A stretch of 64,000 nucleotides of DNA from Sphingomonas gei (GCF_004792685.1 NZ_SRXT01000007.1:124001-188000); one strand, 5' to 3'. Positions 8,316 to 19,261 are shown, counted from the stretch's first letter. The notes: a model not told the origin generated them from the sequence alone. Made by a program: numbers and translations.

Positions 8316-9026
8316 TTGGCGCTTCCTCCTTCCGGCACCACTGACGAAGCATTTATGCGCGAAGTCGACGAGGAGTATCGCCGCGATCAGGCGATGCAGA
8401 TCTTCCGGCGCTACGGCCAGCTGATCGTGGGCGCCGTCGTGGTCGCGCTGATCGCGCTCGCCGGGTGGCTGTATTGGCAGCATCACAGCCAGAGCCAGGC
8501 CGGCAAGCAGGGCGAGGGATATGACTCCGCAATGCGCCTGGTCGAGCAGAACCAGACCGACAAGGCGATCCCCGCGCTCGACAAGATCGCCACCGACAGC
8601 GGTGAGGGCTATGCCGCAATGGCGCGGATTTCGCAGGGGAATCTGCTGCTCCAGAAGAACGACATCAAGGGCGCGGCGGCGAAGTTCGCCGAAGTTGCGA
8701 ACAGCACCAAATACGAGCAGCCCTTCCGCGACCTCGCACTCGTGCGCCAGACGGTCGCCGAATATGACACCCTCAAGCCGCAGGTCGTGATCGACCGCCT
8801 CAAGGGCCTGACCAATCCCAATTCGCCGTGGCTCGGCAGCGCGGGCGAACTCGTCGCCGCGGCGTATCTCAAGGCAGGCAACAAGGCCGAAGCGGGCAGG
8901 CTCTACGGGCAGATCGCCCAGGGCGGCGACAAGGTCCCCGAATCGATCCGTCAACGTGCGGTTCAGCTGGCCGGCGTACTCGGTGTCGACGCCATCGATC
9001 AGTCGAAGGAAACCAAGGCTAAATGA
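8316..9026 (+). CDS. Tetratricopeptide repeat membrane protein, YfgM-like
   Basis: A protein of about 236 residues with one N-terminal membrane anchor (LIVGAVVVALIALAGWLYW) and a soluble, presumably periplasmic, helical repeat part, as in YfgM, an ancillary SecYEG/BamB-linked factor. An in-frame ATG at 8304 has no ribosome site, whereas GGAG at 8306-8309 sits at ideal spacing before TTG at 8316, so TTG is preferred. The stop overlaps bamB (ATGA), and yfgM-bamB-der is a conserved gene order, which strengthens the call. Confidence 0.82.
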   Translation: MALPPSGTTDEAFMREVDEEYRRDQAMQIFRRYGQLIVGAVVVALIALAGWLYWQHHSQSQAGKQGEGYDSAMRLVEQNQTDKAIPALDKIATDSGEGYAAMARISQGNLLLQKNDIKGAAAKFAEVANSTKYEQPFRDLALVRQTVAEYDTLKPQVVIDRLKGLTNPNSPWLGSAGELVAAAYLKAGNKAEAGRLYGQIAQGGDKVPESIRQRAVQLAGVLGVDAIDQSKETKAK

Positions 9027-10345
9027 ATAACAAGGTGAGGGTGGCTGCCGCTCTCGCGGCGCTCGCTATGGTGAGCGGCTGCGGGATCTTCAAAGGCGGC
9101 GGCAAGAAAACCCCCGTGCTCGGCGAGCGCGTGCCGATTCTGGTCTCGGAAAGGGATGTCGTCGCCGACAAGTCGCTGGCCGGCGTCGAAGTGCTGCTGC
9201 CCGAGGCGGCGGCGAACGACGGCTGGCGCCAGCCCGGCGGCAATGCCGCCAAGTCGATGGGGCACCTTGCGCTCGGCGCGAGCCCGACGCGGATCTGGTC
9301 GAAGGACGTCGCCAAGCCCTCGAAGAAAGAGCGCCTTGCCGCCGCGCCGGTGGTTTCCGAGAACAAATTGTTCGTGATCGACACCGATGGTGTCGTCCAC
9401 GCTTTGGCGGCGGACACCGGCGCCGAATTGTGGCGCACCGCGACCACCGACGGCAAGGGCAATGAGAGCGCCCGCTTCGGCGGCGGAGTCAGCGTCGAAG
9501 GCGAGCGCGCTTTTGCCTCCAATGGGCTTGGCGATGTCGTCGCGCTCAACGCGACCGACGGCAAGGTGCTCTGGCGCAAGCGTCCGGGCGGGCCGCTGCG
9601 CGGTGCGCCGACGCTGGCCAACGGCAATGCCTATGTCGTGACGCAGGACAACCAGTTGTTCGCGCTCTCCCAGGACACCGGCGAGATCAGCTGGACGGTC
9701 TCGGCCAGTCTCGAGACGCAGGGCGTGTTCGGCGTCGCCGCGCCGGCTTCGGCGCAGGGCACCGTGATCGCAGGCTTCTCTTCGGGCGAGCTCAATGCCT
9801 ATCGTTACGAGAATGGGCGGTCGCTGTGGGACGTGGTGCTGTCGCGTACGTCGATGTCGACCTCGGTCTCTTCGCTGTCGGACATCGATGCCGAGCCGGT
9901 GATCGATCAGGGCCGCGTCTACGCGATCGGGCAAGGCGGCCGCATGGTCGCAATGGACATCGCCAGCGGCAATCCGCTGTGGGAGCAGACCATTGCCGGC
10001 ATCTCCACCCCCTGGGCGGCGGGCGAATGGCTGTTCGTAGTGACCGACGACGCGCGGCTGCTCGCGATCGCGCGCGGCACCGGCAAGATCCGCTGGATCT
10101 CGCAGCTGCGCCATTACCGCAACGAGAAGAAGTTGAAGAACCCGATCAGCTGGGTCGGCCCGGTGCTCGCCGGTGGCCGCCTCGTGCTCGGCAACAGCGA
10201 GGGCGAGATCGTCTTCGCCTCGCCGGCCGATGGCAGCGTGACCTCGACGATGGACGTCAAGGAGTCGATCACGCTGCCGCTGACGGTGGCCAACAACACG
10301 ATCTACGTCCTCGACGACAAGGGCCGGCTGAGCGCGTATAGATAG
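9023..10345 (+). CDS. bamB: Outer membrane protein assembly factor BamB
   Basis: A lipoprotein of the Bam complex that helps fold beta-barrel proteins into the outer membrane. The 440-residue product has a lipobox (VSGC, Cys20) and an eight-bladed PQQ-type propeller seen as repeated blade motifs such as DTDGVVHALAADTGAELW, DGKVLWRK and TGEISWTV. It is coupled by a 4-base overlap to the YfgM-like gene and followed by der. Confidence 0.93.
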   Translation: MNNKVRVAAALAALAMVSGCGIFKGGGKKTPVLGERVPILVSERDVVADKSLAGVEVLLPEAAANDGWRQPGGNAAKSMGHLALGASPTRIWSKDVAKPSKKERLAAAPVVSENKLFVIDTDGVVHALAADTGAELWRTATTDGKGNESARFGGGVSVEGERAFASNGLGDVVALNATDGKVLWRKRPGGPLRGAPTLANGNAYVVTQDNQLFALSQDTGEISWTVSASLETQGVFGVAAPASAQGTVIAGFSSGELNAYRYENGRSLWDVVLSRTSMSTSVSSLSDIDAEPVIDQGRVYAIGQGGRMVAMDIASGNPLWEQTIAGISTPWAAGEWLFVVTDDARLLAIARGTGKIRWISQLRHYRNEKKLKNPISWVGPVLAGGRLVLGNSEGEIVFASPADGSVTSTMDVKESITLPLTVANNTIYVLDDKGRLSAYR

Positions 10346-10352
10346 TCTTTGT

Positions 10353-10494
10353 TCCCTCCCTGCTTGCAGGGAGGGGCTAGGGGTGGGTCAAGCAAAGAGC
10401 GGGGCTCGATGCCTCGCTCTTTGCTGTTTATGGCACGCTTGGGAGCTCGCTTCGCTCGCACCCACCCCCAGCCCCTCCCTTTCAGGGAGGGGAG
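10353..10494. repeat. Paired-hairpin intergenic repeat (GGGAGGGG family), copy 1
   Basis: Two small hairpins built from CCCTCCCTGC and GCAGGGAGGGG, at 10353-10376 and 10475-10493, flank a central region and are followed and preceded by GGGGTGGGT and ACCCACCCC, so the whole element is itself an inverted repeat. A closely similar element lies at 39681-39818. The position between bamB and der suggests it could also stop transcription. Confidence 0.75.
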
Positions 10495-10511
10495 ATGATA
10501 TCGGAATAAAA

Positions 10512-11888
10512 ATGCCCCTACCCATCGTCGCGATCATCGGACGGCCGAATGTCGGCAAGTCGACGCTGTTCAACCGTCTGGTCGGCAAGCGGCTGGCGCT
10601 GGTCGACGACCAGCCCGGCGTGACGCGCGACCGCCGCGAGGGGGATGCCAATTTGCTTGGGCTCGAGTTCCGGGTGATGGACACCGCCGGATACGAGGAA
10701 GACGAGGCCGCGACGCTGCCCGGGCGGATGCGCGCACAGACCGAGGCCGCGGTACGCGACGCCGACGTCTCGCTGTTCATGATCGACGCGCGCGCGGGCA
10801 TCACGCCGCTCGACGCGGAGATCGCGCGCTGGTTGCGCAGCACCGACCGCCCGGTGGTGCTGATGGCCAACAAGTGCGAGGGCAAAGCGGGCGAGGCGGG
10901 AATCTACGAGGCGATGGCGCTCGGGCTCGGCGATCCGATCCCCTTTTCGGCCGAGCATGGCGAAGGCGTGGTCGACCTGTTCGAAGCGCTGCTGCCGCAT
11001 GTCGAGCGCGATGCGGAAGAGGGTGTCGAGCCCGAAGACGAGGAATCACCCGACGCGCCGCTCAAGCTGGCGATCGTCGGCCGTCCCAATGCCGGCAAGT
11101 CGACGCTGGTCAACAAGCTGCTCGGCGAAGATCGCATGATCACCGGCCCCGAGGCGGGGATTACCCGCGATTCGATCTCGATCGACTGGCAATGGCCCGA
11201 CGCCGAAGGCAATCTCAGGGCCGTCCGCCTGATCGACACTGCGGGGATGCGCAAGCGCGCCAAGATCGAGGAGAAGCTCGAAAAGCTCTCGGTGATGGAT
11301 GCGATGCGCGCAGTCGACTTTGCCGAAGTCGTCGTACTGCTGCTCGATGCCACCCGCGGGCTTGAAGTGCAGGATCTCAAGATCGCCGATCGCGTCCTTC
11401 AGGAAGGTCGCGCGCTGGTGATCGCGCTCAACAAATGGGACGTCGCCGAGAACGCTTCCAGCCTGTTCAACGGCGTAAAGGGCGCGCTCGATGAGGGGCT
11501 GGCGCAGGTCAAGGGCGTGCCCCTGCTCACCGTTTCGGCCGAGACCGGCAAGGGGCTCGACATGCTCATGCAGGTCGCCTTCGAGACCCGCGACGCCTGG
11601 TCGCGCCGTGTCTCGACCGGTCAGCTCAATCGCTGGTTCGAGCGCGCTATCGAGACCAACCCGCCGCCCGCGCCTGGCGGCAAGCGGATCAAGCCGCGTT
11701 ATATCACGCAGAACAAGAGTCGCCCGCCCAGCTTCGTGCTGTTCGGCACCCGCGTCGATCTGCTGCCGGTCAGCTATCAGCGCTATCTGATCAACGGATT
11801 GCGCAAGGAATTCGATTTCGGCGCGGTGCCGGTGCGCCTCGCGCTGCGCGCCTCGAAGAATCCGTTCGATCGCGACAAGCACACCTGA
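10512..11888 (+). CDS. der: Ribosome assembly GTPase Der (EngA)
   Basis: Essential GTPase for maturation of the 50S subunit. The 458-residue protein carries two tandem GTPase domains, each with its own P-loop (GRPNVGKS near residue 9 and GRPNAGKS near 190) and DxxG switch (DTAGYEED and DTAGMRKR), then a KH-like C-terminal domain, which is unique to Der. The frame is open back to 10383 through the intergenic repeat; the ATG at 10512 (MPLPIVAIIG) is the family start. Confidence 0.97.
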   Translation: MPLPIVAIIGRPNVGKSTLFNRLVGKRLALVDDQPGVTRDRREGDANLLGLEFRVMDTAGYEEDEAATLPGRMRAQTEAAVRDADVSLFMIDARAGITPLDAEIARWLRSTDRPVVLMANKCEGKAGEAGIYEAMALGLGDPIPFSAEHGEGVVDLFEALLPHVERDAEEGVEPEDEESPDAPLKLAIVGRPNAGKSTLVNKLLGEDRMITGPEAGITRDSISIDWQWPDAEGNLRAVRLIDTAGMRKRAKIEEKLEKLSVMDAMRAVDFAEVVVLLLDATRGLEVQDLKIADRVLQEGRALVIALNKWDVAENASSLFNGVKGALDEGLAQVKGVPLLTVSAETGKGLDMLMQVAFETRDAWSRRVSTGQLNRWFERAIETNPPPAPGGKRIKPRYITQNKSRPPSFVLFGTRVDLLPVSYQRYLINGLRKEFDFGAVPVRLALRASKNPFDRDKHT

Positions 11889-11981
11889 TCGCTCCAAACC
11901 CCCGGGCATTACCCGTCAACGCCCTGTTTACGTTCCTGTACTATCATCGTCCCGTGCCGTTCCGGGGGGTATGCTTGAGCT

Positions 11982-12401
11982 ATGGACGTGACGATCGGCA
12001 ATGATCCGCTGGTGAACTGGCAAAGCTACCAGCAGGCGCGCTCGGAGCTTGGCGCCAATTTCGTGCGCATTCTCGGCTATTTCCGCGAGGACGGGATCAA
12101 GTCGGTCGACCGCATCGAGGACGCGATGCGCGGCCACAACGCCACTGCGATGGTGATTCCCGCGCACACGCTCAAGGGCGAGTCGCGCCAGTTCGGCGCC
12201 GACCCGCTGGCAGACCTGGCGGAGACGATCGAAATGATAGCGCGCGGCTGCATCGAGCGCCGCGAGACGCCGACCGAGGCGCTCGAGCATGTCGTCAAGC
12301 TGCGGCCCTTGTTCGAGACCACGCTCGACCTGCTCGAACGCGAGGCGAACCCGCTGGTCGCGCGCAAGCCGATGGCGTTCGGTCGGCGGCCGGTTCTCTA
12401 G
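11982..12401 (+). CDS. Hpt domain phosphotransfer protein
   Basis: A 139-residue stand-alone histidine phosphotransfer protein. The Hpt signature AHTLKGESRQFGA puts the phospho-accepting histidine at residue 62, inside an otherwise helical protein. Such proteins relay phosphate between hybrid kinases and response regulators. No kinase or regulator gene is adjacent, so the partner is unknown. Its TAG stop overlaps the stop of the convergent bfr gene within the same CTAG. Confidence 0.85.
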   Translation: MDVTIGNDPLVNWQSYQQARSELGANFVRILGYFREDGIKSVDRIEDAMRGHNATAMVIPAHTLKGESRQFGADPLADLAETIEMIARGCIERRETPTEALEHVVKLRPLFETTLDLLEREANPLVARKPMAFGRRPVL

Positions 12402-12880
12402 CTCGCTTCTTCCGCCTTGCTGTTGAGCTGGATGTAATTTTCCAGTCCCATCCGCGCGATCATGTCGAACTGGCGCTCGAGCGTGTCGACATGCTCTTCC
12501 TCGCTCTCGAGGATATAGGTGAACAAGTCGCGGCTGACATAATCGCGCACGCCCTCGCAATGCTGGATCGCGTCCTTGAGCAGCGCGATCGCCTCGATCT
12601 CCACCGCCAGATCGGCGCGGAGGATCTCCTCGACGGTCTCGCCGATGCGCAGCCGCCCGAGCAGCTGAAAATTGGGCAGCCCGTCGAGGAAGAGGATGCG
12701 CTCCGCCAATTTGTCGGCGTGCTTCATCTCGTCGATCGATTCGTGACGTTCCAGCTCGGCGAGTTTCCTGACGCCCCAATTGTCGAGCAGCCGGTAGTGC
12801 AGCCAATATTGGTTGATCGCGGTGAGCTCGTTCCTGAGCACCTCGTTCAAATATTCGAGGACCTTTGCGTCGCCCTTCAT
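12398..12880 (-). CDS. bfr: Bacterioferritin
   Basis: Haem-containing iron-storage protein forming a 24-mer that oxidises and stores Fe(II). From the ATG at 12880 (160 residues) the ferroxidase ligands fall exactly at family numbering: Glu18, Glu51, His54, Glu94, Glu127 and His130, with haem ligand Met52. This fixes the start 11 codons inside the open frame, and AGGGA precedes it. It lies downstream of bfd on the same strand, and iron mobilisation through that ferredoxin is the expected partnership. Confidence 0.97.
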   Translation of the reverse strand: MKGDAKVLEYLNEVLRNELTAINQYWLHYRLLDNWGVRKLAELERHESIDEMKHADKLAERILFLDGLPNFQLLGRLRIGETVEEILRADLAVEIEAIALLKDAIQHCEGVRDYVSRDLFTYILESEEEHVDTLERQFDMIARMGLENYIQLNSKAEEAS

Positions 12881-12971
12881 GGCCGTCATCCCTATGCTTT
12901 GCAGGGATGCCATAGCGCTAAAAGAGGGCGCCGAAAACCGCAGAAATCCGCGGTTTTTCTAGTTGCGAACG

Positions 12972-13142
12972 CTACGCAGCCGCACGCTCGTCATTGATGA
13001 TCTCGCGGGCGAAAGGCACGCATTGCCCGCATTTCGGGCTCCGCCCGAGCGCACGATACGCCTGGCAGGCGCTGGTCGCACCGTCGCGGGCGGCCGCGCG
13101 CACATCCTGTTCCCGAATTGCATTGCAAACGCAGACGACCAT
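12972..13142 (-). CDS. bfd: Bacterioferritin-associated ferredoxin (BFD-like [2Fe-2S])
   Basis: A 56-residue [2Fe-2S] protein that reduces bacterioferritin so that stored iron is released. The four cluster cysteines are Cys4, Cys6, Cys38 and Cys41, the BFD spacing C-x-C-x(31)-C-x2-C. GAGGG sits just before the ATG at 13142. It lies directly upstream of bfr with a 91-bp gap, so the two are probably co-expressed. A possible iron-responsive operator is at 13203-13217. Confidence 0.92.
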   Translation of the reverse strand: MVVCVCNAIREQDVRAAARDGATSACQAYRALGRSPKCGQCVPFAREIINDERAAA

Positions 13143-13202
13143 CGGACCCTCACGCTTCGATCGGGCGGATGTACGGCTAATGAGATCGATTCGCAAGGGT
13201 AT

Positions 13203-13217
13203 TGCGAGGCATTCGCA
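13203..13217. promoter_or_regulatory. Candidate iron-responsive operator of bfd
   Basis: The palindrome TGCGA-N5-TCGCA lies 61 bp before the bfd start, and a further TTCGCAA half-site lies closer to the gene at 13190-13196. TGCGAAT/ATTCGCA-rich dyads of this form resemble Fur/Irr-type boxes of alphaproteobacterial iron genes. The regulator is inferred, not shown. Confidence 0.45.
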
Positions 13218-13218
13218 T

Positions 13219-14445
13219 TTATACCGAGGCCGGGCCCCGCAGCCGCTGCCACTGCCCGCGCGCAAGGCTGCGCCACAGCCATTCGAACGGGCCGAATCGG
13301 AAACGGGCGAGCCACGGCTTCGACCATGACAATATCAGGGCCCACACCGCGAAGACCACCGGATAGAGCTGCCAGCGCGACAGCTGGCCGAACCAACCCA
13401 GGCCGTAGCCGTAGAACAGGGTCGTGCAGATCAGGCTGGTCAGCAGATAGTTGGTGAATGCCATCCGCCCCGCCGCGGCGAGGCGCTCGGTCAGCGCGCC
13501 GCCGGGCCTGGCGAGCAGCAGGATCAGGCAGATCCAGCCGGCGATCATCGGCGGGCGCAGCGGCGCGGTGAGCGTCCAGCTTCCCAAGGCCAATGAGAAC
13601 AGGCCGAACTGCGCGAGTATGACGTAGAGAGCGAGCGCGACATAAGCGGGCAGCGCCACGCCCCAGCAGATGCGCAACCATCGGCGATACCGCGCCCGCG
13701 GCCATTCCCCGCGGAGCATGCCGCTGCGCAGCGCGGCCATGCCGAACAGCATATAGGCCAGCGTCTCGGGCCCGTAGAACCACAGCATCGGCAGCGGCGT
13801 GGTGGCATGTTCGGCCCATCGGGCAGGGAGAATCGACATGTAGCCGCTGCGATAAAGCGCGATCTCACGGGCGATCTCGGCGGCTGGGGGCATGCCCATC
13901 GTCCGGTTGAGCGCGGCGAGGCCCTGTCCCTGGTGCACGGCGATCGGCACCGCAGCGAAGAAGAAGACGCTCACGCCGATCAGCAACGCACCGAGCGTCA
14001 CCAGCCGATGGGTCGGCAGGTCGCGCAATCCGAAGGCGAGCATCCCCACCAGCGCATAATGGGTGAGGATGTCGCCGTGCCAGACCAGCCAGAGATGCGC
14101 GAGCCCGAAGCCCAGCAGCCACGCCATCCGCCGGTAATGGACCGTGGCGGCGCTCTGGCCGCTCGCCTCTGCGCGCTCGGCGACGAGCAGCAGTGACGCG
14201 CCGAACAGAAACGAGAACAACCCGCGCATCTTGCCGTCGAACACTATGAAATTGACCAGCCACGCCGCGAGATCGGCACCGTGCCAGCCGCCATAGGCGC
14301 GCGGATTGAGATAGGCCGCCTCGGGCAGGCCGAAGCTCACAATGTTGAGCAGCAGGATGCCGAGCACCGCGACGCCGCGGACCACATCGAGCGAGGCGAG
14401 CCGGCGCTGGCCGTGCGCATCGTTGCTGGGCAGGGCCGCATTCAT
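13219..14445 (-). CDS. DUF418 family membrane protein (YeiB-like)
   Basis: A 408-residue polytopic membrane protein with an N-terminal heparan-alpha-glucosaminide acetyltransferase-like part (RLASLDVVRGVAVLGILLLN) and a C-terminal DUF418 domain (FGPFEWLWRSL). The ATG at 14445 (MNAALPSND) is preferred over an upstream TTG at 14472. The physiological role of DUF418 proteins is not established; acyl transfer across the membrane is one idea. The nitroreductase gene lies 10 bp upstream on the same strand. Confidence 0.88.
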   Translation of the reverse strand: MNAALPSNDAHGQRRLASLDVVRGVAVLGILLLNIVSFGLPEAAYLNPRAYGGWHGADLAAWLVNFIVFDGKMRGLFSFLFGASLLLVAERAEASGQSAATVHYRRMAWLLGFGLAHLWLVWHGDILTHYALVGMLAFGLRDLPTHRLVTLGALLIGVSVFFFAAVPIAVHQGQGLAALNRTMGMPPAAEIAREIALYRSGYMSILPARWAEHATTPLPMLWFYGPETLAYMLFGMAALRSGMLRGEWPRARYRRWLRICWGVALPAYVALALYVILAQFGLFSLALGSWTLTAPLRPPMIAGWICLILLLARPGGALTERLAAAGRMAFTNYLLTSLICTTLFYGYGLGWFGQLSRWQLYPVVFAVWALILSWSKPWLARFRFGPFEWLWRSLARGQWQRLRGPASV

Positions 14446-14455
14446 GCGGCGAGCG

Positions 14456-15130
14456 CTACAGCCAGCTCGCAATCTGCTCCAGCGACTTCTTTTCGACGGC
14501 GTGCGCGGGGATCACGGCATCCGCGCCGGGATGCCCGGCGACGATGATCATCAGCGGCTTTTCATTGTCGGGGCGACGGCACACCCGGTTGAGGAATCGC
14601 ATCGGGTTCGGCGTGTGGACGAGCGTTGCGACGCCCGCCTGGTGCAGCGTGGCGATCAGCAATCCGCAAGCGAGGCCGACGCTCTCGGTCACATAGTAAT
14701 TCTGCTTGAGGTTGTCGGGATCGGGCCCGCCGCGACGCTGTGCGAAGACCACGATCAGCCAGGCGGCAGTTTCGAGATAGGGCTTGTCGGAGCCGGTGCC
14801 GAGCGGGACCAGGGCCTCGAGCCATTCGCTGCCGGCGCGGCCGTCGTAGAATGCGCGCTCCTCCTCCTCGGCGGCGATCCGGATCGCGCACTTGGCCTCG
14901 GGCGAGGAGACGACGCAGAAATGCCAGGGCTGGCGGTTGGCACCGTTGGGGGCCGAGCCCGCAGCGGCCAGTGCCGCCTCGATGACTTCGCGCGGCACCG
15001 GCTCCTCGCTGAACGCGCGGCAGCTGCGGCGCGACTGCATCGAAGTGCTGAAAGCCCGTGCACGCGCGATGCGCTCGGCATCGGTCAGTGGAGGATAGGG
15101 CCGCCAAGGCAGCGCAGCACGGTTTGGCAT
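14456..15130 (-). CDS. Nitroreductase family protein, iodotyrosine-deiodinase-like
   Basis: An FMN-dependent nitroreductase-fold protein of 224 residues. The FMN-binding segment SRRSCRAFSEEPVP and the following APNGANRQPWHF are clear, and VHTPNPMRFLN resembles the FMN loop of the iodotyrosine deiodinase/BluB side of the superfamily. A GTG at 15145 is an alternative start; neither has a good ribosome site. It lies upstream of the DUF418 gene on the same strand. The substrate is unknown. Confidence 0.82.
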   Translation of the reverse strand: MPNRAALPWRPYPPLTDAERIARARAFSTSMQSRRSCRAFSEEPVPREVIEAALAAAGSAPNGANRQPWHFCVVSSPEAKCAIRIAAEEEERAFYDGRAGSEWLEALVPLGTGSDKPYLETAAWLIVVFAQRRGGPDPDNLKQNYYVTESVGLACGLLIATLHQAGVATLVHTPNPMRFLNRVCRRPDNEKPLMIIVAGHPGADAVIPAHAVEKKSLEQIASWL

Positions 15131-15165
15131 GCGCAAATCGTGCACATTAAAATCGGAAAAGCCAG

Positions 15166-15591
15166 TCAGCGGTTTCCCTTAGGCTCGCGATTTTCCTTGC
15201 GGATCACGAGCTTGAGGCCCGACCAGGTCTCGTCGACGGCGCACACCTTGATATCGACCAACCCCGTCGGCAATGACACCTCGCGAATGACGTCTTCCGT
15301 AACGTCGGTGTCCACTTTGGCCGCCTGCTTAGGCCATGAAATCCAGATGAAGCCGTTCTGCGCCATCAAGGGTCGCAGCGCCGCGAGCTCGCGTTCCAGT
15401 CTGGCACGTTCGGTCACGAAAAGATGCGCGCATTGGAGCCCGTCGGAAGCGGTCGGCTGCTCCTCGACTTCCGCCCCCTCCGGGTCGATCGTCGCGCGCA
15501 CGCTTTCGGGCATGTTGTGGAACCAGCAGCGCATGCCGCGCTTGAGCCCGAGCTTGTCGGCGAGCGGCGTTCCGGAATAGCCAGCGGTCAT
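15166..15591 (-). CDS. DUF3052 family protein
   Basis: A 141-residue protein beginning TAGYSGTPLADKLGLK, the conserved opening of DUF3052, with WISWPKQAAKVDTDVTED further on. The function of the family is not known. GGAGG immediately upstream of the ATG at 15591 decides the start against a longer frame opening at 15621. It sits between purL and the nitroreductase gene on the same strand. Confidence 0.82.
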   Translation of the reverse strand: MTAGYSGTPLADKLGLKRGMRCWFHNMPESVRATIDPEGAEVEEQPTASDGLQCAHLFVTERARLERELAALRPLMAQNGFIWISWPKQAAKVDTDVTEDVIREVSLPTGLVDIKVCAVDETWSGLKLVIRKENREPKGNR

Positions 15592-15648
15592 CAGCACCTC
15601 CGGGGGGCATCTTAGGCGCAATCCGGGGCGGGGATAGTCCCCGCGGCT

Positions 15649-17868
<2,220 letters not shown>

Positions 17869-17973
17869 GCCGCGGGCTTTAGCGAGGGTGCGAGGTTTCG
17901 TCACCCCGGTGCGGGTGGAGAAGTTGCGAACAAGCGGGGGCGAAGTGCCGCGCTGCGGCGAGAATGTCCCTAC

Positions 17974-17988
17974 TGCCAGATCGTGGCA
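17974..17988. promoter_or_regulatory. Candidate autoregulatory operator of the YafY gene
   Basis: TGCCA-N5-TGGCA lies 35 bp before the start of the YafY-type gene, just upstream of a -10-like TATCAT at 17995-18000. The same TGCCA-N5-TGnCA design is found before the downstream VOC gene at 18714-18728. Confidence 0.6.
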
Positions 17989-18022
17989 CTATGCTATCAT
18001 CGACCTCAGGAGGGCAGTCATC

Positions 18023-18709
18023 ATGTCACGCGCCCAGCGCCTTCTCGACCTGATCCAGGTGCTGCGCCGGCATCGCCGCGCGGTTTCCGGCACTGTTCTG
18101 GCCGAGGAGATCGGCGTCTCTCTCCGCACGCTGTATCGCGACATCGAGACCTTGCGGGCGCAGGGCGCGCCGATCGAGGGCGAAGCGGGGGTGGGCTATG
18201 TACTGCGCCCCGGCTTCATGCTGCCACCGCTGATGTTCTCCGAGGAGGAGATCGAGGCTTTGGTGCTCGGCTCGCGCTGGGTTTCGGAACGGGCGGACGG
18301 GCCGCTGGGCAAGGCAGCGCGCAATGTGCTCGCCAAGATCGGCGCCGTGCTGCCCGAAGACCTCAAGGCGAGCGTGGAAGCGTCGGGCCTGTTGATCGGC
18401 CCCGGCGAACCGATAGCCGCCGGCGACGCCGAACTGGCGTCGATCCGCCAGGCCATCCGCTCCGAGCGCAAGATGCAGATCGCCTATGCGGACGAGCACG
18501 GCAACGCCACCGACCGCATCATCTGGCCCATTGCGCTGGCGTTTTACGATCGGGTGCGCGTGGTCGTCGCGTGGTGCGAGTTGCGTAACGGCTACCGCCA
18601 TTTCCGGACCGACCGGATCATGGCGTTCGAGGTAACCGCGAGATATCCGCGCCGCAGGGTCGCGCTGTTCAAGGAATGGCGCACGATCCGGAACATTCCC
18701 GAACAATGA
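18023..18709 (+). CDS. YafY-type HTH/WYL transcriptional regulator
   Basis: A 228-residue DeoR/YafY-type regulator. Residues 5-55 form an HTH of the HTH_11 type (VSLRTLYRDIETLRAQGAPI), and the C-terminal half is a WYL-like ligand-sensing domain (about 145-225). AGGAGGG 10 bases upstream fixes the ATG at 18023. The gene is divergent from purL and followed by a VOC-family gene; WYL regulators of this group often control an adjacent glyoxalase-like gene. Matching candidate operators lie before both genes. Confidence 0.9.
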   Translation: MSRAQRLLDLIQVLRRHRRAVSGTVLAEEIGVSLRTLYRDIETLRAQGAPIEGEAGVGYVLRPGFMLPPLMFSEEEIEALVLGSRWVSERADGPLGKAARNVLAKIGAVLPEDLKASVEASGLLIGPGEPIAAGDAELASIRQAIRSERKMQIAYADEHGNATDRIIWPIALAFYDRVRVVVAWCELRNGYRHFRTDRIMAFEVTARYPRRRVALFKEWRTIRNIPEQ

Positions 18710-18710
18710 C

Positions 18711-18731
18711 TGCTGCCACAAACTGACAGCA
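18711..18731. promoter_or_regulatory. Candidate YafY operator and promoter of the VOC gene
   Basis: The interrupted palindrome TGCTGcCA-N5-TGaCAGCA spans 18711-18731 and runs into a -10-like CATAAT at 18730-18735. Binding here would block the promoter of the VOC gene at 18791. Confidence 0.6.
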
Positions 18732-18790
18732 TAATTTCGTAGACCTTCCCACCGGCGTTCGATCCCGAACGCCGCGAACGGAGGAACGTC

Positions 18791-19174
18791 ATGCCGGATT
18801 TCAACTTCCTGCTGCTGCACGTCGCGGACGAAATCGCTAGTGCGGCCTTCTACAACGAGCAGTTGGGAATCCCGATCGTCGACCAGAAACCGGGCTTTGC
18901 GATGCTGGCGCTGCGGGACGGAGTCATGCTCGGCCTGTGGCTGCGCGATACTGTCGAACCGCAAAGCTCGGGGCAATCGGGCGCGAGCGAGATCGCCTTT
19001 GCCGTCGCCGACGCGGCGGCGGTCGAAGCCACGCACGCCGATTGGGCCGGGCGCGGGTTGACGATCCTTCAGCCGCCGACGGTCATGAGCTTCGGCACCA
19101 CCTTCGTCACGCTCGACCCTGATGGCCACCGCCTGCGCGTATTCGCGCCGGGCGCCGCACAAGCGCAATCCTGA
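18791..19174 (+). CDS. VOC family (glyoxalase/bleomycin-resistance fold) protein
   Basis: A 127-residue vicinal-oxygen-chelate protein. It keeps the paired beta-alpha-beta-beta-beta layout, with FYNEQLGIPIVDQ early and FVTLDPDGHRLRVF at the end, the latter carrying the usual metal-binding region. GGAGG lies before the ATG at 18791. It follows the YafY-type regulator by 81 bp behind its own candidate operator. Members include antibiotic-binding and dioxygenase proteins; the substrate is unknown. Confidence 0.85.
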   Translation: MPDFNFLLLHVADEIASAAFYNEQLGIPIVDQKPGFAMLALRDGVMLGLWLRDTVEPQSSGQSGASEIAFAVADAAAVEATHADWAGRGLTILQPPTVMSFGTTFVTLDPDGHRLRVFAPGAAQAQS

Positions 19175-19261
19175 GTGGCGAGGGGCGAACGGAAAGCCGC
19201 TCGCCCCTTCATGCTCAGTTCGCCGAACCGCTCGCTTGAAGGGAAGGGGCTTATACGGGGG

